64,000 nucleotides of DNA from Fulvia fulva (taxonomy: Eukaryota; Ascomycota; Dothideomycetes; Mycosphaerellales; Mycosphaerellaceae). The translations under genes were made by a program, and so were the position numbers. The notes under the pieces are model-generated. The model saw only the letters and a list, made by a program, of their open reading frames with translations, did not search any database and had not been told where the DNA came from. Of this stretch, positions 23,835-35,131 are shown one piece after another. Each line of letters starts with the position of its first letter. The first letter of the stretch is position 1. The DNA is taken from NCBI RefSeq assembly GCF_020509005.1, contig NC_063014.1, forward strand, positions 2,914,001-2,978,000, written 5' to 3'.

Positions 23835-26800
23835 CCTCGACACGCTTAGCATCATCTAGTATAACGTCAACCATAGCAAGGATATAGTCTAGAACCATTT
23901 CCTACACGAGGCGGACCCGCGCGTCCACCACGTCCTTACAATCCAGGAGCCATAGATTAACCCGCACTATAAGAGACTAACGACCTGCAAGTCACCAGGC
24001 TACACGACATGCCTACGAGGCGACGGTAGACCCCGCACGTGCTTCTATGTCAGTAAGGACATACTAGAATCCGACTAGGAGGTAGTGTACTACGCAGACG
24101 AAGAAGGCGGGGGCGATATTACCTCCCTCCACGTAGGTAGCACCTAGATACACAACCTATACATACAACCGCCAGCCTCGAGGTCTAGCCGCGACCTAGG
24201 GGTCTGCAGACACCTAGACAGTGCGCTCAAGAGACAAGGGTGCCACATCGTAGTAGGAGACTTCAACATACACCACCCTTCCTAGGAAAGCCTTATGCAG
24301 CCGCACCCTATAGCCGACGAAGTACTCGACTTGATGGCGAGCAACGCAATTGCCCTCAATACCCCGAAGGACCTGGGCACCTAGAAGAGAGGGGGACTCT
24401 AAGGCACGATCGACCTCTCCTGGATCTTAGATAGCCACTACCACACGGTAACCTACTATAGGATCGAACATGAACTCGAGGCGTCGTCAGACCACATGCT
24501 AGTCAGGACCTCTATTGCGACACAGATACAACGCACACTAGCGAGAACCCCTAAGCTAAACTAGGGAAAGGCCCACTAGGCCAACATCTAGGCGTACCTC
24601 GATGACTCTAAGAGGCTAGTCCAGATCGCGTAGCAGCAATACAACAGTAAAGACGAGATAGACGAAGCAGTCCAGGGGTTGACAGACGAAATAAGAAAAG
24701 CGACCTCACTTCACGTTCCGCTTGCCTAACTAACGACATAGTCTAAACCATACTGGACGCCGGAGTGCACTACGGTAGTAAGAGAAGCAAGGAGAGCCCG
24801 CCGGGTGTGGACGAGCAGCTATAGCGAGGAGGCCTGGAACGTATACAGGGAGGCATGCTAACAGAAGAAAGCCATAATACGGAGGGAGAAAGTAGTCGGC
24901 TGGAGGGCTATAGTGGAAGAAATCGCCGGCAAGCCAGAGAGGATGTGGAAGCTAGCGAAATGGGCCCGACAGGACACTACACAGGGCCCCTCCTTCTCTA
25001 TCCTAGCGCTACAATCGCCTAGTGGCCCGGTTAGCGACCCCGAGGCCAAGGCGCGTCTACTGGCTAGCAAGTTCTTCCCACCCCTAGTCGAGGCTGATCT
25101 AAGCGACATAAACAGCTCTACTCCCCTAGCCCCTAGCATCGCGGTCTAACAGGAGGTGTCCGAGGGAGAAGTTACCGCTGTGCTAAGGAAGTTGCCGGCG
25201 AAGAAAGCCCCGGGGCCGGATGGGATCCCAAACGAGCTACTAAAGAAGTGTAGAGATCAACTAGCCCTAGTAGTTGTAGCGATCTTCAACGCCTACCTAC
25301 AGACCGGATACCACCCGATAGCTTTTAAACAATCGACGACAGTGGTCCTACGTAAGCCGCAGAAGGAAGACTATACGCAGGTGAAGTCGTACCGCCCAAT
25401 TACGCTCCTTAACACTCTTGGGAAGGCGCTTGAGAAGCTAGTTGCAACGAGACTCTCCGAGGCGGCAGAGGAACACTCCCTACTCCCGGACACCTAGATG
25501 GGTGCGCGCCTATAGCGATCGACGCTATCCGCGATGGAACTTATCACCTCTTAGGTAAAGGCTATCTAGTATAAGAATAGGGACAAGGTGGCTTCCTTAC
25601 TTAGCCTAGACATATCGGGAGCCTCCGACTACGTGTCACACCCGCGGCTTCTCTACATCCTAAGGTCGAAAGGACTCCCTGAGTGGCTTGTCAACTTCGT
25701 ACGGTCCTACCTCCAAAACCGTAGTACGTCGATCCTGGTCGGCTAGTACAGAAGCCCATTTCAAGCAGTCTACACTAGAATCCCGTAAGGCTCAACGCTA
25801 GCACCTATTCTGTTCCTCTTCTTTATAGCGACGCTGCTCCTAGCCCTAGAATCCCAGAACACCGCTACGAGCGGCTTCGTAGACGACACAAACATCCTAG
25901 CGTGGTCTTCCTCGACTAAGGAGAACTGTAGGCTACTAGAAGAGAAGCACAAGATCTGCGAGGACTAGGCTAGGAGGCACGGGGCTCGGTTTGCCCTAGA
26001 AAAGTACAATCTAATACACTTTACGCGCCGGCTACGGTTCTATAATATATAAGCTTCTATCTAGATATAGGGGCATACGACTAACCCGGCAAATTAGCTT
26101 AGGATCCTCGGACTATAGGTAGACCCGGCGCTACGGTAGAGGAAGTACGTATAGGCAATATTACGGAAAGCTAAACAGAATATAGCATTATACTAGAGGC
26201 TCACTACGTCTATATAGGGGGCGGACTTCCGGTAGTCACGACTTCTATATACGGCTATTATACGGCTAGTCCTTACCTATAGTAGCTAAGTGTAGTCCTT
26301 AGGCGAGAGGGCCTACCTATCGAAGGGACTCGTCGCGCCGCTAGCGAAGATCCAAAACTAATGCCTAAGGAAGGTCACCGGGGTATATAAGTCGACACTA
26401 ACGAGGATGCTTAAGCACGAGACCGCTATACCGCCGATCGACCTATACATCTAGGGACTACGGACCTCCTACTTAGGCAAGTCGGCATAGTACCTAGTAC
26501 AGAAGGTCATCGCCAGTGTAGTCGCAAGGGCCCGCGAATTAGTACTAGCGTATAAGGGCATTCGACCCGGAAACGAGCCGAACTACCGGGCAAGGGACGA
26601 ATAGCTAGCAACACAATAGGAAGGTAAGAAATCGTTTGTAGAGCAACTATGGAAAGAGAGGTGGAACAACCAGGTTGTAGGGCATAGTAGACGCCCTCAG
26701 CCAGCGGGACAACCTAAGGAATGGTCAGCTACAAAATCCGCGGTCAAGCACCCCCCGAAGCTCATCTACTACCGCCTTACGAGGGCATAGAGTAGTATAG

Positions 26801-27138
26801 CAACCCAACTACGAAGCGAACACATCGGCCTCTAGGGGTACCTATCATAGAGGAAGGTCCCAGGATACACGAATACTAGCTGCCCCTACGGCTATCGCTC
26901 CTAGAACGTACGGCACGCACTCCTCGTCTGTCCGAGGTGGTCGCTAGGAAGGGGGGAGTGGATGGCAAAGGCGAGGAACCGGACGATTGGGGCACTTCTT
27001 AACAACGCTGAAGACCTACGGCGCATTACGAACTGGATACTAGAGAAGGGCTGGCTAGAACAGTACCGCCTAGTAGGAGCAGTGCAGGAAGAGAGGACAC
27101 GACGTAGCGCGACGAGACCGGCTAGGAGCGGGGGCTAA
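23827..27138 (+). pseudogene. LINE1b ORF2: AP endonuclease and reverse transcriptase
   Basis: A frame of 1,103 codons, free of indels and interrupted only by stops of RIP type, ends in TAA at 27136-27138. The N-terminal APE-type endonuclease shows YNVNHSK, then QEPWINP (Trp/Gln codons partly lost), VVGDFNIHHP near 24260 and SSDHMLVR near 24490. The RT opens with KKAPGPDGIPNELLKK (from about 25200), then SLDISGASDY and the catalytic FVDD at 25876-25887 (residues 684-687). The C-terminus has SCPYGY...HALLVCP near 26880-26935, the terminal zinc-knuckle of this LINE group. I could not see an RNase H domain. Open stretches remain at 24913-25149 and 25156-25497. Confidence 0.88.
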
Positions 27139-27307
27139 CGGGGTAGTGACATAGACTACGTACGTTTAGAGGGAAAGCTAATCTAGACAAGGAGTAGTCG
27201 GGGGCGGGAAGGGTTTTCACCTATTCGGGTTTCCCTTTGTACATAACAATAGATATATACCTACATAGGCCGGATAGGGTCCTAGAACAGGGGAATGACA
27301 AATCTAT

Positions 27308-27321
27308 CTATATTCTCAGAG
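27308..27321. repeat. LINE1b target-site duplication (right)
   Basis: Second copy of CTATATTCTCAGAG; Copia-B integrase sequence resumes after it. Confidence 0.85.
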
Positions 27322-29842
27322 GCTTGGATTGACCTTTCTATAGGTCCATTCTAAAGTGAGTTGTAGGCATCAGTTGTGTCTATCTGAATGCCAAACTCCT
27401 TCTCCCACTGTTTTAGCAAGGAAAGAATTTCCCTTGCACCATCACTACGGATTGTAGACAGAAAACACCTTGAGCTGTTCTCTACCTGAACCTTCCATTC
27501 CTTTAGAGCTGTAGGAGCATCACTCCTAGCCTTCAAAGGGATTACCCACTTCTTCCTCAAAACGTTGTCTACAATCTCAAGCTAGTACTTGAAGCCAAGT
27601 CTTGAGACTGCCCCTTGAAAAGGCCCACAGATGTCAATAGAGATGAGGGCCAGCCTCTCTCCTTTCCTCTCTGTGGCAGGTCCTTTGAACTTTCTCATGT
27701 TTACAAGGGAGCAGACCTTGCAGTTCTAGTGTTCAGAAGGAACAGGAATGGGATCTTTCTTGTCAGTGACTCTATACAGGTTTCTTAGTAGTCCCTTGCT
27801 AAGGTGTGCACATCTTCTATGCTATAGCTCCCACTGGTCCTGGGACTCAGTGGCAGTCCTAGCCTGTTCTAATTCACACTCAAAATGTGTACCTAACTTA
27901 GACAGATCCAAGTCATGCTCCTGTAGAGAGGCATTTGCTTGAGGCATAGCTTCAAGCTGCTCTGAAACACTTTGAATGAATAGAACACCCCCTCTCAGCT
28001 TTGTCTAGACAACAGGTTTTCTAGAAAGGGATTTAAGGGTGAAACTGGGTGGTTAGACAGTAAACTGTTAGCTAAACTGATTCTACGAAACAAGATTAAC
28101 TCTAAGGCCAGGAACAAACAAGACATTTTCTAAGACAATTTGCTTTCTAGAAGGACCACCTATTACTGCACTTCCTATATGTGTAGCTTGTAGATAGCTA
28201 CCCCTAACCTTGATCTACTTCCTCTTTTAAAGAGGCTTTAGTGTCCTGAATAGTGAATCTTGGTCAGTCATATATAATGAAGCACAAGAGTTAAGTAACT
28301 ACTCGGACGAGGGGTACTTGCCCTTGGCTTCTATAGTAGAATAGGCAACCTCATCAACATTATCATCTTCTAATAGTATCTCAGAGTCTAATGCGTCTTC
28401 CTAGGTCGTATAGGCCCTTATAGGCTTCTTACTAGAGGAGGCCTTTAGCTTACGGCTCTCCTTTATCTGCTTTGTAAGGTCCGTCATTACCTTAAGGATA
28501 TTACGAAGGTTTAGTAATGACGACCTCCTACGAGGTGGTAACGGTTATCTCTTAGTAGGGTAGGTAACGCTAGCTAGTTTGTCCTTGTTCCTAATAGCCT
28601 ACTAAGCTATAGAAAGGTATAGGCACTTGCTTATAAAATGGTCACTACCGTAGAGATAGTACGTAAGCTTGCCCTTAGAAACCCTTCTTAGCGAACATAG
28701 CTGTCCCTTAGTAAATTATTGATTCTTGCTTCTCCCTAAGAATTGTAAGAATGTCTTGTAGTGAGAGATTCACCTAGGCATTAATTACATCGCGAATTGA
28801 GCTAAATAAGTCTAGTAGAGCTACTAAGAGTTACTAGATCTTTCTGTCCTTAGTCTTAATGTCTTAGAACTAAGGCGAGATTGAAACAGCCCTCCTTACA
28901 ATTGAGCTAAGCTCCTACTAGGCGTCATCTATTAACTAGTCCTCTGTCATCACGAAATTGGTATATTACTAAAGCAAACTTCTTCTAGTAGCGAGAAGTC
29001 TTCTCTTATATTTAGCTTTAGCCTATTCCTACAACTCCTTCGTATACCGGATCTCGTATATTATCTCTTAATTATCTATCGATAGACAGATATACATCTT
29101 ATATAGGGCCTTTACATTATACCGTCTATACGATGCCTTCCTTATCGCTTAATCTAAAGGAAGGGATGACTCCGATAATATAGAGGGTGTCGCTATAGAT
29201 AGGGTTGTAGCGGGAATATCCGTAATAATGTCTTTAAGGACCTAGTCAACCTACTTTAATACTAGGTGTATTCTTATCAGCTTGAACTATATTTCGTAGT
29301 TCTCTCTTGTTAGAATAGGTGCTACTCTCTTTCTTATAAACCTAGTCCCGTTCTCTATTTTTTGTAAGTTAAGGGATAGGTTAGTTGCCCTTAGGTAAAA
29401 GGATGTATTCGGTCGTACGCGATCGGATCGAAATGGGATAAAACGAACGCGAGGTTAATAGCGGAGAGGATAGCTATCCGCCGGGAAGGGGAGGAAAGTC
29501 GAAGGATCGTATTAGTACTAAGACACTATAGCGTAACTCTCTTAGTAGAGGGGGTTTCTAAGACACTACGGCTCTCTTAGAATAAACAGTTAGTCGATAC
29601 GAACGCGATGTCCGGAGAGCGACTCTTCTTAGTAAGCTCGCCTACTTATTTAAGGTATTAGTATAGGCTCCCTAACTCGGAGTCTAATAGTACCTTACTA
29701 GGCTCTTTTACGTCTTATATATACCTATAGCACGGCTATAGCTTCCTATACAAGGCGGGTACGGCCTCTAGTCTGCCTTCCTTTTGTTCTAAAGAGGAAT
29801 AACTCTAATACGACTTTGTCGAGGGTGAAACACCGAGTTGCT

Positions 29843-29859
29843 AACCCGGGCTTATAACC
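29843..29859 (-). promoter_or_regulatory. Copia-B primer-binding site
   Basis: The plus strand reads AACCCGGGCTTATAACC directly before the 5' LTR, identical to Copia-A1 although the surrounding sequence is heavily mutated. This supports a shared tRNA-half primer. Confidence 0.5.
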
Positions 29860-30077
29860 TATTAAATAGGTACGAGTTACGTAGTAGTAGAAGATAGCGG
29901 ATTATACGAAAGACGAAGAAGGACCTAATAGGATAGCGTGTATCTATATATAGTATCACTAGTGTTAGTATAGGTGTTTTAGGAGGGACAGCTATACTTA
30001 GGACTTAACTAGTAAGCCCTAATTACTAATCCCCCTAAGCACCTAATGTTGACCCTATGACCTATATATTCTTAATA
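29860..30077 (-). repeat. Copia-B 5' LTR (218 bp)
   Basis: Direct repeat of 19836-20053, with differences that are transitions. Confidence 0.92.
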
Positions 30078-30082
30078 GCCTA
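30078..30082. repeat. Target-site duplication GCCTA (right)
   Basis: Matches 19831-19835; LINE2 sequence resumes here. Confidence 0.85.
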
Positions 30083-30644
30083 TATAGTTAGTCTCTAGGC
30101 TACCTTCTATATTACTTATTAGATTGTCTTCGGGATTTAGTATAATAGCACTTTTAGCGCTCCTAGTAGCTATACTATAGTGTTCTTATATACCCGGGCT
30201 AGGTGTTCGTTATCCTCTAGTAAGTTTTCCGCCTCTATATATAGGGTTGTCTATGCTATATTATTTGTCGCTAGCCTCTACTTTCTATATAGTAGGCCTT
30301 AGCTTATGTCCTAGGTTATTCCTTAGTTCGTTCCCCGGTTTAGCTCTTAGTACTAAATATTCGTAAGGCTATAGCTCTCGTTAGTTACTATCCTCCGCTA
30401 CTATTCGGGCTAGGGTCGCGCTTTATAATTAGGTAGTTTTCCTCCGTAACTCCGTAACTCTAGGGTCTACTGTTAGGGGAACGGAACCTTAGTTTTAGGG
30501 TTCTTTATACTACGATTACGCCGCCGCTAGCGTAGGCGGGTCGCTACTACTTAAGTAGATTACTCGTCTTAATAAGCGCTATCGAATAGATAGTCCTCGT
30601 CGATGTTCCGCTCTCGAAGGTCGTACGGTATATCCTTTACGTTA
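30083..30644 (-). mobile_element. LINE2, 5' remnant
   Basis: By position this is the upstream part of LINE2 left of its endonuclease, displaced by Copia-B. It is RIP-saturated with no motif that can be read with confidence. It ends where the CTAT-type tail of the next LINE begins. Confidence 0.55.
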
Positions 30645-31480
30645 TATAGATAGATAGATAATTCATTTACCCGTTATAGTACCCTCCGGCCTATACGGGT
30701 TTATGTCTATATATATTACTACATAAGGTAGGAAACCTGTTCCTAGGTAAAAACCTCCCCTCCTTCTCTAATAGCTTCCTTACTATAAGTTCTTAGTTTT
30801 CCTTCTATTAGGGTGTACTAGTGTCATAGTACTTAGCCTCTGACTACCTTGTCTACAACCCTAGAGTTGTCCCCCTCTTCCTACTCTCCTCCTCCTTCTT
30901 TCTCTCCTCAATCTATCTCTCTATTTCCCTAGTAAGAGAGAACTGCTCCAAAAATCCTTAGTGGATAATCCACCTTATAATTCTCTAGAGGTCTCCCTTA
31001 TTACTAATTATAGCTTAGAAGTTTCTGTTCCTTGCCCTTGCCCTCTATTCACCTCTCCCTGTACTCTATTCTTTGCAAACCAGAAGTCTATGTTCGACAT
31101 TCTAGGATAGGTAGCCGTATAGGTAACTCTTGTCTTCGATACCTAGGACTTTTCTCTAATATAGGTATACCCTAACTCCGATATATTTAGAGTGGATTTG
31201 TATTGCTATACTTGCTTCCGACCTAGTTAGGTCTAAGTATAGTAGGTAGTTATGGCTACTAAACTGTTAGAGTGCCTTTGGGGTTCCTAGCCTCTATAGG
31301 GTTCTTATCTATTTAGTCTTCTAAAGGAGTCCTACTATCCTTTTAGCTAGAGACTGTTACTTCTTCCTTTAGCTAGCTACTAATCCTCTCCCTTAAGCCC
31401 TTCTATCCTATTCCTACTAGGCTAGGTGTAGCTATTCTGTTAGTTCTTTAAACTTCTATAGGTTCTACTACTTCTATAGG
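30645..31480 (-). mobile_element. LINE4 fragment, 3' end related to LINE2
   Basis: It begins with an ATAGATAGATAGATA tail and a 3' UTR resembling that of LINE2 (CCGTTATAGTACCCTCCGGCC against CTGTTATAGTGCCCTTTGGCC). It is only lightly RIP-mutated between about 30880 and 31090, where CTCC/TTCT-rich sequence keeps CA and TG. It is 5'-truncated and no open frame is seen. The right boundary is approximate. Confidence 0.6.
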
Positions 31481-31747
31481 CCTCTACGTTATATAGTATA
31501 GAAATATAAATATAGCCGCAAATACTCTCTTAGTTTAGACTATAATTAAGCGAGAGTTTAATATATACTAATAGTACTTACGGGAGTATAATAGGGTACC
31601 TAATAGAGGTTAAGCCTATAATATATAGTTCTCTCTAAGCTAGTAGCTTATCCGGTAAGATCCGGTACTTTTCCTCTTATAAGTTACCTTTAGCCCGATG
31701 TAGAATACGCGATTTATCTCCTTCCTACGGCCTACGGTATACTATTT
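31481..31747. other. Unclassified segment before Copia-C LTR
   Basis: TA-rich sequence of about 270 bases without recognisable motifs; it may belong to LINE4 or to the target of Copia-C. Confidence 0.35.
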
Positions 31748-32297
31748 TGTTAGAACTAATGATACCGAGACGAATAGGATATACTAATACTAGGCTATAG
31801 ATATAGACCTTAGAAGAGAAGTATTTTAGGGTATAACGCGCCTTAATATACTCTACTTAGTTAATAGAGAAGCTAGATATAGACCTAAGTGTTAAGTAGG
31901 TATAGTATGTGTATATACGGAAGTCAGGACACGTAATAGGGAAGGAGGAAGGACTAATATAGTATACGAAGGTATATAGTAGAACAGTGTTTAGTACTAA
32001 AGGTGTCTCTACTATCGGTATAGAGACTACCTCTCTTATACCTATATAGAGGGATATTGCTCTAGTCCTAGTTCTGTTTCACTACGCCTTATCGGTTTTA
32101 CCTATATCTTATCCTATAACGGCAGTTCCTCCGACAGTCTCGTACTAACTAGCTAAGCAACTTTAGGTCCTCTAAGTTGCTCCTACTATTTATACGGTAT
32201 CTCGGTAGTATTACCGTACTATTGTCTCGACTAGCTTAGTATATACTAAGTTAGTCTTAGTACCGTATAATATACCTACTAACCTATATTTGTAACA
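31748..32297 (-). repeat. Probable Copia-C 3' LTR (about 550 bp)
   Basis: The segment begins TGTTA and ends TAACA, and is followed by CTCCTACTTAGGTC, the polypurine position seen next to the Copia-A and Copia-B 3' LTRs. The partner LTR is not in the window, so the left boundary rests on the terminal inverted bases only. Confidence 0.5.
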
Positions 32298-33840
32298 CTC
32301 CTACTTAGGTCGTAAGGCAAGGAACGATTATTACTACTATACTAGCTATAGCTATCGTACGAAGGTCTAGAACTAGGGACCGGCTAGCGGTTTGGTCAAA
32401 CTATCTACTACTATCTCCTTAGTATAGCAGTACTCTACTTTGATCTTCCTCTACTACTAGAGGTACCTAATATAGTTATAGGTAACATTAATATACTTAG
32501 ATCTTTCGTAGATATAGGCGTCCTTAACTAAGGTCAGAGCCGCCTAGTTATCCCCTATAAGGCGTACTAGTCTTAGTTCGTCGACGGTGCTCTTATCGGC
32601 TAGGACTATTAGTTAGAAAGAGTAGTCTCCTACTAGCCCCGGGTAGTTTATCTCTCGGAGGATAGCCGCTAGGAACTAGGATTATCCCGCGGCGGCGTTT
32701 ATCGCTATAAACTCTACCTCTATAGTAGAGGTTACTATAGACTTTTGCTTCTTACTTATCTAGGATATAGGCGTACCGTATACTAGCTAGACATATCCTA
32801 GAATTAAGACCCTATCTACTCGATCTATCGCGTAGTCGGAGTCTAAGTATCCGGTTAGGGTACCGCTACTACGTCTAAATATTAACCCTAGGTCGGGGAA
32901 CGACCTTAGGTATCTCGAGACCTTCTTTAGTGCTTTTATATACCGCTTTATTAGATCCGCGACATATGTGCTAGTTCTCCCGAGTAGGAAGGCTAGGTCC
33001 GGTCTCGTTGTAGTCATTAGCTATATCTAGGTCCTATTATCGCTCTAGTAGTCATCCTTACTATATCTCTCGTCGTTCGGGGCTATAGGAGGGAGATCAT
33101 CGTAACTATCTATTAGCGAGAGTATAGGGCTTGCCTTTTCTTTTGCCATATCTATTTTAGTAAGGGCCTTACGGATAGAATAGCCCTAGTCGAGTTTTAT
33201 AGTACCGTTACGCCTATTACGAGTAATCTTTAGTCCTAGCAGATTCTCTAGTTCCCCGAGATCCTTAATCTTAAAGTATTACGCGAACTGCTTCTTAAAC
33301 TATTAGATGTCGGCTAACCTTAGTACTATAATAGGTATGTCGTCTATATAGATAAGTAGTATAATGTCTCTCTTAGTATAAGTTAGGAGATATAGGTCTA
33401 CCTCGGACTAGTAGAATCCTATTTTAACTAACGTAGTAATATAGAGCTTGTTCTAGTCTCTAGCTACCTACTTTAGGTCGTAGAGACTCCGGAGTACCTT
33501 AAGGACCGTATTCGGTAGAGTTTCGACTCCTAGTAGGGGTTTTATATAGATGTCTTCGGCTAGGTAGCTTTAGGTAAACGTATTATTAACGTCGACCTAG
33601 TATATCTCGAGATCCAGCTCGTAAACTACTACTATAAAGACCCTTAGGGTGTTATAGCGTACTATAGGTACGAATGTCTCTTCGAAGTTAACGCCGAATT
33701 TCTATAAAAACCCTCTTACGACAAGTCTTGCCTTAAACTTTTCGATTACTCCGCTAATAAGTCTCTTTACGTTGAAGACCTACTTAGAGGTGACTATATT
33801 CGCCCCCCTTAGAGCGATAGCCGTTTCCTAGGTATTATTA
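32298..33840 (-). pseudogene. Copia-C RT/RNase H remnant
   Basis: Minus-strand remnant collinear with Copia-A1 393-1900. An open stretch at 32787-33017 reads TRPDLAFLLGRTSTYVAD, VSRYLRSFPDLGL and YLDSDYAIDRVDRV, all diagnostic of the copia RT-to-RNase H junction. It is a different family from A and B. It is cut at 33840 by the LINE1c tail, and the rest of the element is not seen in the window. Confidence 0.82.
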
Positions 33841-35106
33841 GATAGATAGATAGATTTGTCATTCCCCTGTTCTAGGACCCTATCCGGCCTATGTAGGTAT
33901 ATATCTATTGTTATGTACAAAGGGAAACCCGAATAGGTGAAAACCCTTCCCGCCCCCGACTACTCCTTGTCTAGATTAGCTTTCCCTCTAAACGTACGTA
34001 GTCTATGTCACTACCCCGTTAGCCCCCGCTCCTAGCCGGTCTCGTCGCGCTACGTCGTGTCCTCTCTTCCTGCACTGCTCCTACTAGGCGGTACTGTTCT
34101 AGCCAGCCCTTCTCTAGTATCCAGTTCGTAATGCGCCGTAGGTCTTCAGCGTTGTTAAGAAGTGCCCCAATCGTCCGGTTCCTCGCCTTTGCCATCCACT
34201 CCCCCCTTCCTAGCGACCACCTCGGACAGACGAGGAGTGCGTGCCGTACGTTCTAGGAGCGATAGCCGTAGGGGCAGCTAGTATTCGTGTATCCTGGGAC
34301 CTTCCTCTATGATAGGTACCCCTAGAGGCCGATGTGTTCGCTTCGTAGTTGGGTTGCTATACTACTCTATGCCCTCGTAAGGCGGTAGTAGATGAGCTTC
34401 GGGGGGTGCTTGACCGCGGATTTTGTAGCTGACCATTCCTTAGGTTGTCCCGCTGGCTGAGGGCGTCTACTATGCCCTACAACCTGGTTGTTCCACCTCT
34501 CTTTCCATAGTTGCTCTACAAACGATTTCTTACCTTCCTATTGTGTTGCTAGCTATTCGTCCCTTGCCCGGTAGTTCGGCTCGTTTCCGGGTCGAATGCC
34601 CTTATACGCTAGTACTAATTCGCGGGCCCTTGCGACTACACTGGCGATGACCTTCTGTACTAGGTACTATGCCGACTTGCCTAAGTAGGAGGTCCGTAGT
34701 CCCTAGATGTATAGGTCGATCGGCGGTATAGCGGTCTCGTGCTTAAGCATCCTCGTTAGTATCGACTTATATACCCCGGTGACCTTCCTTAGGCATTGGT
34801 TTTGGATCTTCGCTAGCGGCGCGACGAGTCCCTTCGATAGGTAGGCCCTCTCGCCTAAGGACTACACTTAGCTACTATAGGTAAGGACTGGCCGTATAAT
34901 AGCCGTATATAGAAGTCGTGACTACCGGAAGTCCGCCCCCTATATAGACGTAGTGAGCCTCTAGCATAATGCTATATTCTGTTTAGCTTTCCGTAATATT
35001 GCCTATACGTGCTTCCTCCACCGTAGCGCCGGGTCTACCTATAGTCCGAGGATCCTAAGCTAATTTGCCGGGTTAGTCGTATGCCCCTATATCTAGATAG
35101 AAGCTT
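33841..35106 (-). mobile_element. LINE1c, 3' part only
   Basis: Reverse-strand copy of LINE1b from its tail to the AAGCTT at 35101-35106, equivalent to LINE1b 26051-27307. It contains the ORF2 C-terminus and the TAA at 34019-34021. By eye it is nearly identical to LINE1b, including the same spared CA/TG sites and the same RIP-saturated block. At AAGCTT the LINE1 homology stops and LINE3 begins in the same orientation. Confidence 0.85.
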
Positions 35107-35131
35107 CTTCCTGGTCTTCAATGTTTGGAAA

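Larger units (their letters stand above)
22358..27307 (+). mobile_element. LINE1b, full-length Tad1-like non-LTR retrotransposon
   Basis: A 4.95-kb plus-strand LINE inserted in the integrase part of Copia-B with a 14-bp target duplication. A 5' UTR of about 200 bases precedes ORF1 (22557-23834) and ORF2 (23827-27138). A 3' UTR of 170 bases ends with AATGACAAATCTATCTAT, the (ATCT)n tail found on all LINE1 copies in the window. It is the least mutated LINE1 here, but a block at about 26040-26460 is as RIP-saturated as the oldest copies. Confidence 0.92.
27308..29859 (-). pseudogene. Copia-B integrase, protease and gag region
   Basis: Minus-strand remnant. An open stretch at 27351-27560 reads the integrase segment MRKKWVIPLKARSDAP and KQWEKEFGI, matching Copia-A1 around 3050-3230. 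The pre-integrase, protease and Gag parts follow at higher coordinates, with a damaged Cys/His knuckle near 28620-28660. RIP grows heavier beyond about 28000. The final 17 bases before the LTR are the UAU-type primer site. Confidence 0.82.
19836..30077 (-). mobile_element. Copia-B, RIP-damaged copia element split by LINE1b
   Basis: A copia element of about 5.3 kb (without its insert) has 218-bp LTRs at both ends, a GCCTA target duplication in LINE2, and the same primer-site motif and polypurine position as Copia-A1. The minus strand carries RNase H and RT on the left of LINE1b and integrase, protease and gag on its right. RIP is uneven: 21370-22330 and 27310-28000 keep many CA/TG dinucleotides and short open frames, whereas the rest is saturated. 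Confidence 0.92.

Noticed and set aside
26460..26880. RNase H domain in LINE1 ORF2
   Set aside because: The interval between RT and the C-terminal knuckle lacks a readable D-E-D-D pattern, so I did not call it.
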